The translations under genes were made by a program, and so were the position numbers. Positions 1-9,162 of a stretch of 12,094 nucleotides of DNA are shown piece after piece. The stretch is from Endomicrobium sp. (GTDB lineage: Bacteria > Elusimicrobiota > Endomicrobiia > Endomicrobiales > Endomicrobiaceae): contig JAIRSP010000018.1 in assembly GCA_031255375.1 (NCBI GenBank), positions 1 through 12,094 on the forward strand, given 5' to 3'. Under the pieces are notes generated by a model. It made no database searches. It had not been told where the DNA came from and saw only the letters and a program-made list of their open reading frames with translations. Each line of letters opens with the position of its first letter. Within the stretch, counting starts at the first letter, position 1.

Positions 1-1377
1 TATGAGGAAATTGAATTTGAAGATGGATCATTTGGATTTATTATAGATATTAATGACGATAATGTCTCAGTAGTTTTGCTCAAAAATTCAAATCACATTA
101 TACATGGAATGAAAGCAAGATATACAGGAAAAGTTTTAAGTGTTCGTGTTTCTACTGAAGTAATTGGTAGAGTTGTAGATGCTTTAGCACAACCAATTGA
201 CGGAAAAGAATTAACACATAAAAATAATATTTATTACGAATTAGAAAAAAATGCTCCAAGTATTATCGATAGAGGTATAGTAAATACACCTTTAAAGACA
301 GGTATAAAGGCTATAGATACTATGATTCCAATAGGAAGAGGACAAAGAGAATTAATAATTGGCGATAGAGGTACAGGAAAAACAGCAATAGCAATAGATA
401 CAATAATAAATCAAAAAAATCTAGATATAAACTTAAAAAAAATAATATGTATATATTGCTCTATTGGGCAAAAAAAATCTAATCTAGCATCAATTTCAGC
501 AAAATTAAAAAATGAAAATGCAATGAATTATACTGTTATAGTTGCTGCAACAGCATCTGATCAAGTTTCAATGCAATATATAGTACCGTTTACTGCTAGT
601 GCTATCGGTGAATATTTTATGGATAAAGGCAATGATGTCTTGATAGTTTATGATGATTTAACAAAACATGCATGGTCATATAGGCAAATTTCACTTTCAA
701 TTAAAAGACCATCTGGCCGTGAAGCATATCCAGGTGATATATTTTATTTACATTCAAGACTTTTAGAGAGAGCTGCAAAAATGTCTGATAACAAAGGTGG
801 AGGAACAATAACTGCAATACCTATTGTTGAAACCCAAAACAATGATTTGTCGGCATATATTCCTACAAATATCATTTCAATTACCGATGGGCAAATATAT
901 CTTGAGCATGATCTGTTCAATTCAGGAGTTCGGCCAGCAATCAACGTTGGATTATCTGTCTCTCGCGTTGGAGGAAATGCGCAAACGAAAATAATGAAAC
1001 AATTGTCAGGTTTATTAAGGCTTGAATTATCGCAATTTAGAGAATTACAAGCATTTACACAATTTGAAAATGATTTAGATGAAGAAACATTAAAAAGACT
1101 TGAAAGAGGAAAAAGAATTAATGAAATTTTAAAACAACAACAGTACAAACTATATGATGAAATTTCAGAAATACTATCAATTTTTTCAGTAACATCAGGA
1201 CTATTTGATGATATTGATGTTGATAAAATTCTATCATTTGAGAATCAAATGATAGAATTCATAAAGAAAACATATCCTGATATTATTAAAAAACTACATG
1301 AAGAAACAAAAATAAACGATGATTTAAAATATGATCTTGAAAAAAAAATAAAAGAATGGAAAAAATTAATTGAATAA
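1..1377 (+). CDS. atpA: F1-ATPase subunit alpha, 5' end cut by window
   Basis: This is the non-catalytic nucleotide-binding alpha subunit of the F1 head of ATP synthase, on the cytoplasmic face of the membrane. The frame is open from base 1. The first visible residues (YEEIEFEDGSFGF) align near residue 50 of E. coli AtpA, so roughly 50 N-terminal residues lie outside the window; the TTG at 76 is internal and not the start. 458 codons are present. Visible motifs are the P-loop GDRGTGKT (bases 361-384), IVYDDLTKHAWSYRQISL, the GREAYPGD and FYLHSRLLERAA stretches, ISITDGQIYLE, and SRVGGNAQTK with the conserved alpha arginine (codon 964-966). The P-loop has Gly where most alpha subunits have Gln (GDRQTGKT). 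atpG follows after 43 bases. Identity is certain from end-to-end similarity to the family. Confidence 0.98.
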   Translation, partial: YEEIEFEDGSFGFIIDINDDNVSVVLLKNSNHIIHGMKARYTGKVLSVRVSTEVIGRVVDALAQPIDGKELTHKNNIYYELEKNAPSIIDRGIVNTPLKTGIKAIDTMIPIGRGQRELIIGDRGTGKTAIAIDTIINQKNLDINLKKIICIYCSIGQKKSNLASISAKLKNENAMNYTVIVAATASDQVSMQYIVPFTASAIGEYFMDKGNDVLIVYDDLTKHAWSYRQISLSIKRPSGREAYPGDIFYLHSRLLERAAKMSDNKGGGTITAIPIVETQNNDLSAYIPTNIISITDGQIYLEHDLFNSGVRPAINVGLSVSRVGGNAQTKIMKQLSGLLRLELSQFRELQAFTQFENDLDEETLKRLERGKRINEILKQQQYKLYDEISEILSIFSVTSGLFDDIDVDKILSFENQMIEFIKKTYPDIIKKLHEETKINDDLKYDLEKKIKEWKKLIE

Positions 1378-1420
1378 AACATTGATTTTACAAACAATTA
1401 ATAGTCATTATTAAAATATT

Positions 1421-2269
1421 ATGGGACAAAATTTACAACAATTAAAGAGAAGAATAAAAATTTCAAATAATGTATCTAAAATAGCAAATGTTATGGAAAT
1501 GATAGCTATGTCAAAAATACATAAAGCTCAAGAATTGGTAGAAGCACATAATCCATATTTAAAAAAAATAGAATATATTACATACAGAACTGTTTTAGAA
1601 AAAAAAATACTTAAAACAAATAAAAAAACTATTAAAGAAAAATGCAACAAAAAACTTGTTTATATTATTTCGGCAGATAAAGGTTTATGCGGTAATTTAA
1701 TTGCAAACATACTGAAAAAAATAATTTCATATACAAATTATAATGACTATATAGTTACAATAGGTAAAAAAATTGCAAGTAATACAATAATGCGTAATTA
1801 CAATGTGATAGCTTCGTTTAACATTGGGAGCTGTGTTCCAAAATATGATAACATATATCCAATAATAGATATAGCAAAAAAAATTTATCTATCAAACAAA
1901 ATAACAAAGATAAGTATAATATATACAAAATTTAAAAATATACTTATTCAAGAGCCTTATGTTAACGAGGTTTTTCCAATAAAAAATTGTGAAATTTTAA
2001 AAAAAGAAGATAGAATTAATTATATTTTTGAACCATCTATTAAACTTATTTTCGAGGATTTAATCTCCTGCTATCTTGAGTCTATTTTTTTTAATTCGCT
2101 AATAAATTCTTATGCTTCTGAGCAAGCGGCAAGGATAATAGCTATGAAAAATGCAAAAGATAATGCAAATGAAATTTCCACTTACTTAACTAATATATAT
2201 AATAAATACAGACAAGAAAAAATTACAAACGAAATATTGGATATTGCAAATTTTAAACATGGAATTTAA
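1421..2269 (+). CDS. atpG: F1-ATPase subunit gamma (central stalk)
   Basis: This is the gamma subunit, the rotor shaft that turns inside the alpha3-beta3 ring. It has 282 residues, normal for the family. The N-terminal helix (residues 1-55, with NVSKIANVMEMIAMSKIHKAQ) and the C-terminal helix (about 220-280, with ASEQAARIIAMKNAKDNA at 232-249) form the coiled-coil shaft. The middle carries the conserved SADKGLCGN (84-92) of the alpha/beta domain. The start ATG at 1421 gives the usual short N-terminus before the first helix. No Shine-Dalgarno motif is visible in the AT-rich 43-base gap after atpA. The central region (about 60-200) is Lys/Ile/Asn-rich, as expected in an AT-biased genome. Identity is certain from both terminal helices and the position between atpA and atpD. 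Confidence 0.97.
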   Translation: MGQNLQQLKRRIKISNNVSKIANVMEMIAMSKIHKAQELVEAHNPYLKKIEYITYRTVLEKKILKTNKKTIKEKCNKKLVYIISADKGLCGNLIANILKKIISYTNYNDYIVTIGKKIASNTIMRNYNVIASFNIGSCVPKYDNIYPIIDIAKKIYLSNKITKISIIYTKFKNILIQEPYVNEVFPIKNCEILKKEDRINYIFEPSIKLIFEDLISCYLESIFFNSLINSYASEQAARIIAMKNAKDNANEISTYLTNIYNKYRQEKITNEILDIANFKHGI

Positions 2270-2273
2270 ATAA

Positions 2274-3671
<1,398 letters not shown>

Positions 3672-3740
3672 TACTTTTGATCTATTTTTAAATAAATGTA
3701 AAAAAAATAATCACGAAATATAAGTTCAATAAACATACGT

Positions 3741-4163
3741 ATGAATAAATTTAAAATAGAAATTTTGTCGTCAAATGGAATAGTACTTAAAGAAGATATC
3801 ATATCAGCTTCTTTTCCAACGGTAAATGGTATGATAACTATATTGCCAAAACATACAAATATTATAGCAAAATTAAGTAGTGGAGAAATAATAATCAATA
3901 CTGTAATGAAGGATATAAAAAGAATAATTATTAGTAGCGGCTTTTTAGAAGTGAGCAATAATAATATCAATGTAATTTCAGAATTTATAATTCAATCAAA
4001 AATGGAAAAAATAGAAAAAATTAAAAAAGCAATAGAACTTGCAAATAAACTAAAAGAAAAAAGAAAAAAATCATCATTTATATCAACTGAAATAGAATTT
4101 CAATTAAAAAAAAATTCAACAGGATTAAAGTCTGATGTTAGATTAAGAAACAAAAAAATATAG
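3741..4163 (+). CDS. atpC: F1-ATPase subunit epsilon
   Basis: This is the epsilon subunit, which binds gamma and the c-ring and can inhibit ATP hydrolysis. It has 140 residues, typical of the family. Residues 1-83 are the beta-sandwich domain with the family pattern around FPTVNGMITILPKHTNIIAKL (26-45), here including G30, P36 and H38, and the repeated SSGFLEVSNN turn (65-74). Residues about 86-140 are Lys-rich and helical, matching the C-terminal helical hairpin. The gene starts 69 bases after atpD in an AT-rich spacer without a visible Shine-Dalgarno motif. It is the last atp gene of the cluster; atpB, E, F and H presumably lie upstream of the window. No clear terminator separates it from yebC. 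Confidence 0.93.
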   Translation: MNKFKIEILSSNGIVLKEDIISASFPTVNGMITILPKHTNIIAKLSSGEIIINTVMKDIKRIIISSGFLEVSNNNINVISEFIIQSKMEKIEKIKKAIELANKLKEKRKKSSFISTEIEFQLKKNSTGLKSDVRLRNKKI

Positions 4164-4211
4164 TTTTATTTTAACATTATTTAGTCATGATTCGTAACAA
4201 AAATTAATTAC

Positions 4212-4215
4212 GGAG
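4212..4215 (+). promoter_or_regulatory. Ribosome binding site of yebC
   Basis: GGAG lies 9 bases before the ATG at 4225. It fixes this start, which also gives the canonical YebC N-terminus. The atp genes upstream lack such a clear motif. Confidence 0.7.
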
Positions 4216-4224
4216 TATATATAT

Positions 4225-4968
4225 ATGTCAGGTCACAACAAGTGGTCTAGTATTAAGCATAAGAAAGCTGTTACAGATGCAAGGAAAGGAAAAATATTCA
4301 CAAAAATTATTAGAGAAATTATTATTGCAACAAGAAACGGCGGAGAAAAAATTGAAAACAATCCACGATTAAAAAATGCAATAGAAGATGCTAGAGAAGC
4401 CAATATGCCATCTGATAATATTAAAAAAGCAATACAAAGAGGCAGTGGAAAATTTTTAGATTCTATTTATGATGAAATAATTTATGAAGGATATGGGCCA
4501 GCTGGAGTGGCGCTGATTGTTGAAGTAACAACAAACAATAAAAATAGATCTGCATCTGAGATAAAAAAGATTTTCGCAAAACATAGCGGTAGTATTGTTG
4601 AAGTTGGGTGTGTGAGTTGGATGTTTAGTAAAAAAGGATGTATAATTATTGATAAATCTCTAGTAAAAAATGAAGAATTCATGATAAATACAATAATAGA
4701 ATCTGGAGCAGAAGATTTTAAAAATAAAAAAAACGATAATATATATGAAATAATTACTTCTACATCGATTTTTGAAAATGTAAAAAATAAACTAAAAGAA
4801 AAAAAAATTCAAATTTCTTCATCAAAAATTGTAATGATTCCACAGACTTATGTTACTATCTCTGGTAACGATGCAATAAATATGTTAAATTTAATATACG
4901 AATTAGAAGGGCATATTGATGTTAAGAATATTTATTCAAATTCAAATATTTCCAATAATGACATATAA
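4225..4968 (+). CDS. yebC: YebC/PmpR family protein (regulator or translation factor)
   Basis: This is a YebC/PmpR/TACO1-family protein of 247 residues, full length. The family signature MSGHNKWSSIKHKKAVTDARKG opens the protein. It is followed by FTKIIREIIIATRNGG (25-40), NPRLKNAIEDAREANMPSDNIKKAI (46-70) and YEGYGPAGVALIVEVTTNNKNRSASEI (87-113). Members were described first as DNA-binding transcription regulators (some next to and acting on ruv genes) and more recently as ribosome-associated factors that help translate proline-rich stretches. The role here cannot be decided from sequence. It sits 61 bases after atpC and 67 before ruvC, and yebC-ruvCAB is a widely conserved order. The start is supported by the GGAG at 4212. 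Confidence 0.96.
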   Translation: MSGHNKWSSIKHKKAVTDARKGKIFTKIIREIIIATRNGGEKIENNPRLKNAIEDAREANMPSDNIKKAIQRGSGKFLDSIYDEIIYEGYGPAGVALIVEVTTNNKNRSASEIKKIFAKHSGSIVEVGCVSWMFSKKGCIIIDKSLVKNEEFMINTIIESGAEDFKNKKNDNIYEIITSTSIFENVKNKLKEKKIQISSSKIVMIPQTYVTISGNDAINMLNLIYELEGHIDVKNIYSNSNISNNDI

Positions 4969-5035
4969 AAAAAATATGATTAAATTATTAAATTATAATA
5001 ATGTAATAGTTTTTATATGCTTCTAATTACACAAA

Positions 5036-5518
5036 ATGATAATACTCGGAATTGATCCAGGCTTGTTTGTTACAGGTTGGGGTGTTATAAAAGCATTTTC
5101 TAGAGATAATATTAATCTTATTGAATATGGCTGTATAAAAACATCTCGTTCCGAAACTTTAATAAAAAGACTTGAAAATATTAACGCAAGACTTCAAATT
5201 ATTATAAGTAAATATAAGCCAAATTCCATTGCAATAGAAGAATTGTTTTTTTTTAATGGATCAAAAAATATTACGTTTTTATGTCAAGCAAGGGGTGCTA
5301 TTATTTTAACTGTATCGCTAAACAGAATACCACTTTTTGAATATAACCCAAAAATAATTAAAATGGCAACCACTGGATACGGCTCAGCAAGTAAATATCA
5401 AATTCAACATATGTTAAAAACTCTTTTGAAATTAAAAAACATCCCAAAACCTGTAGATGCCGCTGACGCTTTAGCGATAGCAATGTGCCATGCTAACATT
5501 ACAAAGCAATATACTTAA
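5036..5518 (+). CDS. ruvC: Holliday junction resolvase RuvC
   Basis: RuvC is the dimeric endonuclease that cuts four-way junctions made in recombination, working with RuvA and RuvB. It has 160 residues, the usual length. All four catalytic acidic residues of the RNase H-like fold are present: Asp7 in GIDPG, Glu68 in AIEELFF, and Asp141 and Asp144 in PVDAADALAIAMCH. VTGWGVI (residues 12-18) matches the VTGYGVI of better-studied members. The ATG at 5036 places Asp7 at the canonical position; no Shine-Dalgarno is visible. ruvA follows after 42 bases, so the three ruv genes are probably expressed together. Confidence 0.97.
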   Translation: MIILGIDPGLFVTGWGVIKAFSRDNINLIEYGCIKTSRSETLIKRLENINARLQIIISKYKPNSIAIEELFFFNGSKNITFLCQARGAIILTVSLNRIPLFEYNPKIIKMATTGYGSASKYQIQHMLKTLLKLKNIPKPVDAADALAIAMCHANITKQYT

Positions 5519-5545
5519 TCAACTATTTGTTAACTTACATTTTTT

Positions 5546-5550
5546 GGAGA
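5546..5550 (+). promoter_or_regulatory. Ribosome binding site of ruvA
   Basis: GGAGA lies 10 bases before the ATG at 5561. It supports this start, which gives the normal short RuvA N-terminus (MIDYLYGTF). Confidence 0.65.
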
Positions 5551-5560
5551 AAGTAAAAAA

Positions 5561-6172
5561 ATGATAGATTACTTATATGGAACATTTAATTCTAAATTAA
5601 ATGAAACTGTAATTATTGATGTAAACGGAATAGGTTATAAAATATTTGTTCCACTTTCTAGTATTGCTAAATTTCCATCAATTGATAATTTTGTAAAAAT
5701 ATATATTGTTGAAAGCACAAACGGAATATATGGTGGCACAATTAATTTGTATGGTTTTATAACAAAAGAGGAAAGAGACATGTATTTACTTATAAAAGAA
5801 GAAGTGCCAGGAATTGGAGCAAAAAAAGCATTTGAATATATGAATAAAATTTCCGTATCATTTAAAGATTTTAAAATTGCAATACTTTTTAAAAATTTCA
5901 CAATATTAAGAACATTTGGATTCACAAAGAAAACATCTGATAAGCTAATTGCTGCTCTAAAAAACAAAATATCTACAATAAATGTCTCAGATGATAAAAA
6001 CAAGGAAAATAAAATAGTTTCAGAAACAATAGCAAGCCTGATGGCTTTAGGATACAAAAAAGAACAAGCAAAATTGGCAGTGAATACTGTGTACGAACAG
6101 TATAATGACAACATCGCTGTAACACTAGAGGATTTAATAAAAAAATCGTTGCAACATTTGTATAATTTGTAA
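5561..6172 (+). CDS. ruvA: Holliday junction helicase subunit RuvA, divergent
   Basis: RuvA binds four-way junctions as a tetramer and loads the RuvB motor. It has 203 residues, full length. Domain I is an OB fold at about 1-66 (VIIDVNGIGYKIFVP at 17-31, LYGF at 63-66). Domain II carries two helix-hairpin-helix motifs: the first is intact (VPGIGAKKA, 82-90), the second degenerate (LRTFGFTKKTSDKLI, 116-130), with GFT where GIG is usual. Domain III (about 152-200, VSETIASLMALGYKKEQAKLAV) is the RuvB-contacting helical bundle. The loop that usually holds the acidic pin (RED in E. coli) reads ESTNGIYGGT and is about five residues longer. These changes look like drift in an AT-rich lineage, not loss, because the flanking ruvC and ruvB are intact. 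Confidence 0.93.
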   Translation: MIDYLYGTFNSKLNETVIIDVNGIGYKIFVPLSSIAKFPSIDNFVKIYIVESTNGIYGGTINLYGFITKEERDMYLLIKEEVPGIGAKKAFEYMNKISVSFKDFKIAILFKNFTILRTFGFTKKTSDKLIAALKNKISTINVSDDKNKENKIVSETIASLMALGYKKEQAKLAVNTVYEQYNDNIAVTLEDLIKKSLQHLYNL

Positions 6173-6196
6173 AAATATACATCAAAACAGGTAAAA

Positions 6197-7195
6197 ATGA
6201 ACGAAATTGAAAGAATTATTGAACCATCGAAATATATAGAAGAAAATAATATAGAAAATTCATTAAGACCAAAAACACTTAATGATTTTATAGGACAAAA
6301 AAAACTTAAAAATAATCTTAAAGTTTTTATAGAGGCTTCTAAAAAAAGAAATGAGGTTTTAGACCATTGTCTATTTTATGCTCCACCAGGACTAGGAAAA
6401 ACAACTATTTCTCATATAATTGCAAAAGAAATAGGTTGTAATTTAAAAATGACGTCTGGACCTGTTCTGGAAAAAATAGGCGACTTAGCAGCAATATTAA
6501 CAAATCTTTCTGATGGCGATATATTTTTTATAGACGAAATTCATAGAATAAATCATCTTGTAGAAGAATCTTTATATCCAGTAATGGAGGAGTTCAAACT
6601 TGATATTATATTAGGTCAAGGTCCATCGGCAAAAACAGTTAAACTACCTATTCCACATTTCACGTTAATAGGAGCAACAACAAGGGCTGGACTATTGTCA
6701 AACCCATTGAGAGATAGATTTGGAATAATAGAACATTTAACATTTTATGATATAGAAGAATTAATGCAAATAATTAACAGGTCATCATCAATAATGAATA
6801 TCGCAATTGACAAAGAGGCAAGTAAACAAATTGCAAAATGCTCAAGAGGTACACCTAGGATCGCAAACAGATTATTAAAAAGGGTAAGAGATTTTGCAGA
6901 ATTAAAAAATGATAAAATTAATTATACAATAGTTAATGAAGCTCTAAATTCATTAGAAATTGATAATGCGGGTTTAGACAAAGTTGATAGATTGATACTC
7001 ACAACTATAATTGAAAAATTTAATGGTGGACCGGTTGGCATTGATACAATAGCAAATGCCATATCAGAAGAACAGGATACTATAACAGACATTTATGAAC
7101 CATATTTGATTAAATCAGGATTTATTGAGAAAACCAGTAGGGGCAGAATTGTTACAAAAGCTGGGCACAAACATTTTAAACATATCAAATGCTGA
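6197..7195 (+). CDS. ruvB: Holliday junction branch-migration ATPase RuvB
   Basis: RuvB is the AAA+ hexameric motor that pulls DNA through the RuvA-junction complex. It has 332 residues, standard length. Visible motifs are [12 protein letters not shown] (23-34), Walker [10 protein letters not shown] (62-70, with Ala where Gly is usual), Walker B FIDEIHR (111-117), sensor 1 GATTRAGLL (159-167), the arginine-finger stretch NPLRDRFG (169-176), sensor 2 [18 protein letters not shown] (218-235), and the C-terminal winged helix with [20 protein letters not shown] (277-296) and [13 protein letters not shown] (315-327). It begins 24 bases after ruvA, with a weak AGG (6189-6191) as possible ribosome site. 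The 118-base gap to the next gene is almost pure A/T and shows only a weak seven-pair A/T hairpin at 7227-7248. Confidence 0.98.
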   Translation: MNEIERIIEPSKYIEENNIENSLRPKTLNDFIGQKKLKNNLKVFIEASKKRNEVLDHCLFYAPPGLGKTTISHIIAKEIGCNLKMTSGPVLEKIGDLAAILTNLSDGDIFFIDEIHRINHLVEESLYPVMEEFKLDIILGQGPSAKTVKLPIPHFTLIGATTRAGLLSNPLRDRFGIIEHLTFYDIEELMQIINRSSSIMNIAIDKEASKQIAKCSRGTPRIANRLLKRVRDFAELKNDKINYTIVNEALNSLEIDNAGLDKVDRLILTTIIEKFNGGPVGIDTIANAISEEQDTITDIYEPYLIKSGFIEKTSRGRIVTKAGHKHFKHIKC

Positions 7196-7331
7196 ATTTA
7201 AAAAAAATAATAATAAAGTATTCATAAATTTTTCCGTTTATAAAAATTATAAATATATAACAAAAAAAATATCACTGTAAAAGACATTTATTTTATCAAG
7301 TTATAACAATAATATGATACAATATACCTAT

Positions 7332-8216
7332 ATGTTAAAAATTACGAAGTTATATAAATCATTATTAAATTTTTTTATAATACTGATAACACTGTTAATA
7401 AACAGTAATTTATGTGCATTATGTAACGAATTAAGTTCAAACAATGATATTGTTATCAGGGTAGGCGTACTGGAAAATACACCAACATTTTCAGTAAGCT
7501 GCCCAAATGGTCTTTCTATACTGGATGCATCAAATAAAAAAATAGAATCTACAAAAAATTATATCGAAATTTCGTGTTTTAAAAATGAAATTTATTTTGA
7601 AAAACATATTTTAACACCACCAATAAAAATAGAATCGTTAAATGGAGTAATATCAGTTAACTATAAACCTTATAGAGGATATTTAATAGTGAAAAAATCA
7701 AAAGATAAGATGAATGTTATTAATGTTTTACATATTGAAGATTATTTGAAAGGAGTTTTACCAAATGAAATAGGGCATAAATGGAACACAGAAGCATTAA
7801 AAACACAAGCTGTTGTAAGTAGAACATATGCTATAAAAAATCTAAATAAACATGACAACAATTGTAACAAAGATAACAGTCAAGGTTTTGATGTATGCTC
7901 AACAACTCATTGCCAGATTTATAATGGAATAAAAAATGAAGCAAATACATGTAATAATGCAATTTTAGAAACGCAAGCTGAAGTTTTGACATATAACAAA
8001 AATCTTGCTCAAACAGTTTTTCATTCAAGTTGTGGTGGACATACCGAAAATCCAAAATATGTATGGAACTTTGAAAGCATCACTCCAAATTATTTAAAGG
8101 GTGTAAAATGTAATTATTGTAGCAATAATACTAATTACGTAGAATGGAAAAGTAGTATAGACGAAGCCGTGATAAGAAAAAAACTTTTAAATAATAAAAA
8201 TATAACGATTAGGTAA
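7332..8216 (+). pseudogene. SpoIID/LytB-domain protein, C-terminus missing at the junction
   Basis: This is a secreted SpoIID/LytB-family protein; known members cut glycan strands of peptidoglycan stripped of stem peptides, or activate amidases. From the ATG at 7332 it has a signal peptide (MLKITKLYKS, then a hydrophobic run FFIILITLLI, cleavage probably after NLCA); ATG at 7314 would add six residues. The core domain is clear: YLKGVLPNEIG with the expected catalytic Glu, then WNTEALKTQAVVSRTYA, FDVCSTTHCQIYNG and HSSCGGHT, which hold the conserved Cys/His set. After VEWKSSI only about 20 residues remain before TAA. Family members usually continue for about 90 residues, with a glycine-rich GYGHGVGMSQYGA-type end. 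The stop coincides with the change from AT-rich to GC-richer DNA, so the gene was cut by the join. It follows ruvB, a known neighbourhood. Confidence 0.85.
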
Positions 8217-8225
8217 AAAGCGGTT
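8214..8225. other. Compositional junction between two genomes
   Basis: To the left, sequence is dominated by A/T with A/T-ending codons and ATP synthase/ruv genes. To the right, GC content rises sharply and everything recognisable is Bacteroidota-like. The exact breakpoint cannot be placed better than about 8200-8225. The SpoIID-like frame loses homology at the same point. An assembly chimera is the simplest explanation. Confidence 0.75.
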
Positions 8226-8249
8226 GAGAGTTAATTTTCAATTCTCAAC
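8223..8249. repeat. Inverted repeat just right of the junction
   Basis: GTTGAGA (8223-8229) pairs with TCTCAAC (8243-8249). Inner pairs (G-T wobble, then two T-A) extend it to about ten pairs around the loop AATTTTC. No T-run follows on either side, so a terminator is not supported. It overlaps the start of the 36-base repeat at 8245. Confidence 0.55.
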
Positions 8250-8280
8250 TGAATTAAGTTCTTTGACATATTGGTTTACA
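8245..8280 (+). repeat. 36-base direct repeat, copy A, with boxA-like core
   Basis: This matches 9163-9198 at 32 of 36 positions, and all four differences are transitions. The core AGTTCTTTGACATATTGG (8257-8274) resembles boxA antitermination sequences of rRNA leaders and some CRISPR leaders (TTCTTTGA-type). The last bases plus three more (ATTGGTTTACACGC, 8270-8283) are exactly complementary to 9330-9343. The function is unknown; I infer a shared leader or the edge of a mobile unit. Confidence 0.7.
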
Positions 8281-8342
8281 CGCTTATTTATCGAGAGGTT
8301 TGTTGTGACGGTTGGCGGGAAAGGCTGAAAGCCTTTTATAAT

Positions 8343-8368
8343 CCAGCCCAACGGCAACGCCTTGGGTT
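8343..8368 (+). repeat. 26-base REP-like repeat, left arm
   Basis: It is the inverted partner of 8922-8947 with one mismatch (C at the tenth base here). It contains the imperfect hairpin CCCAA-C-GGC-AAC-GCC-TTGGG and lies just past the 3' end of the transposase gene. Confidence 0.85.
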
Positions 8369-8411
8369 TTGAATAGGATAGCCCGGTATGCGCCCTGAAA
8401 GGGCAGCATAA

Positions 8412-8864
8412 TTATGTCCACAAATAATTTTCATCGTAATCAACGGCGTATTCCCGCAAAAATTGCAAATATTCATCCTCAAACGAAACGGATTGATGGT
8501 GCTGTTTTTGCCGGTCGATATACTTTTCCACTACGGCGACTTTTGTTTGACTGACTGAATATCCGGCATATCCGCCTTGCCATGCAAAATGTTTGTAACA
8601 AGCGTTTTTTGTCTTAATCCAGCGACTGCTGTTTTTCTTGATTTCTTCCACGAAACTTGCCAGCGATATGTTTTTCGACATGGTAGACAGGATATGAATA
8701 TGATTTTCCGTTCCGTTGATTCTAACAGGAAATGAGGCATTATTTTTAATAATACCGCCAATGTAGGCGTACAATTCGTTTTCGTCTTCCGGACGAATTA
8801 AAACGTTTCCGGTTTTCACGTGAAAAATAATATGAACGTACAGTTTTGATAATGATTGCGCCAT
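8412..8864 (-). CDS. Y1/HUH transposase, REP-associated (IS200-like fold)
   Basis: This is a 150-residue single-domain Y1 transposase (Transposase_17 type). It nicks and joins single-stranded DNA through a tyrosine-DNA link. The HUH motif is ENHIHIL with His55 and His57; the catalytic Tyr is most likely Tyr115 in VVEKYIDRQKQHH. IKKNSSRWIKT (75-85) and FAWQGGYAGYSVS (93-105) are typical of the family in Bacteroidota. The start ATG (complement of 8862-8864) gives the usual MAQSLSKLYVHIIFHVK opening. The frame is intact with all key residues, so it may be active. Unlike IS200 proper, it is surrounded by several palindromes at both ends, which points to a REP-associated (RAYT) role: spreading or maintaining REP hairpins. 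It is read against all its neighbours. Confidence 0.93.
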   Translation of the reverse strand: MAQSLSKLYVHIIFHVKTGNVLIRPEDENELYAYIGGIIKNNASFPVRINGTENHIHILSTMSKNISLASFVEEIKKNSSRWIKTKNACYKHFAWQGGYAGYSVSQTKVAVVEKYIDRQKQHHQSVSFEDEYLQFLREYAVDYDENYLWT

Positions 8865-8921
8865 GGTGTTGTTGTATTATGTCGGGCTTTCAGCCCTCAA
8901 ATTTGTATGTGATGTATCTTT

Positions 8922-8947
8922 AACCCAAGGCGTTGCCATTGGGCTGG
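8922..8947 (-). repeat. 26-base REP-like repeat, right arm
   Basis: It is the reverse complement of 8343-8368 except for one base. It lies upstream of the transposase start, between hairpins at 8884-8896 and 8955-8969. Confidence 0.85.
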
Positions 8948-8969
8948 GATATATCGGGCTTTCAGCCCG

Positions 8970-9162
8970 CATTTCGGCGATAGGCAGATTTCAGTATAAC
9001 AGATTTTCATAACGGAAAAAAATAAAATGCCCCGCCGATTTGAACATTCATTAAGAGACTTTACGGGTACTGACGGGACAAAAATACAACCTTATTTTTA
9101 ATCCGCAAGATATTCGGATGTGAAAATTCGGGGCGCAAGTTCAATTTTAATCGAACAGGAAA
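8970..9162. other. Gap without a recognisable gene
   Basis: The stretch between the REP element and repeat copy B has no supported gene. A 24-codon frame at 9027-9101 (MPRRFEHSLRD...) has no recognised family and no ribosome site. GTTC/GAAC short arms near 9139-9155 are too small to call. Confidence 0.5.

Larger units (their letters stand above)
8320..8969. mobile_element. REP-transposase (RAYT-like) element
   Basis: A minus-strand Y1 transposase gene (8412-8864) is bracketed by related palindromes: AAAGGCT-GAA-AGCCTTT (8320-8336), GCCCT-GAA-AGGGC (8392-8404), GGGCT-TTC-AGCCC (8884-8896) and CGGGCT-TTC-AGCCCG (8955-8969). An inverted pair of 26-base repeats (8343-8368 and 8922-8947) differs at one position. 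Each of these folds as CCCAA-GGC-loop-GCC-TTGGG, with a bulge. Single-stranded hairpins beside a HUH enzyme gene are the hallmark of REP/RAYT systems, in which the transposase recognises the hairpins. The outer limits are my inference from the outermost hairpins; no target duplication is expected for this class. Confidence 0.8.

Noticed and set aside
5635..6114. Minus-strand open frames across the atp/ruv region (also 744-1148, 2369-2719, 3632-3970, 4482-4682, 7831-8055)
   Set aside because: Each is antisense to a gene with intact family motifs. Long antisense frames are common in AT-rich DNA that avoids certain codons.
7227..7248. Terminator after ruvB
   Set aside because: AATTTTT/AAAAATT is a seven-pair all-A/T stem with no G-C pair, which is expected by chance in this composition.
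9027..9101. A 24-codon peptide beginning MPRRFEHSLRD
   Set aside because: It is very short, has no ribosome site or recognised family, and has no partner gene.
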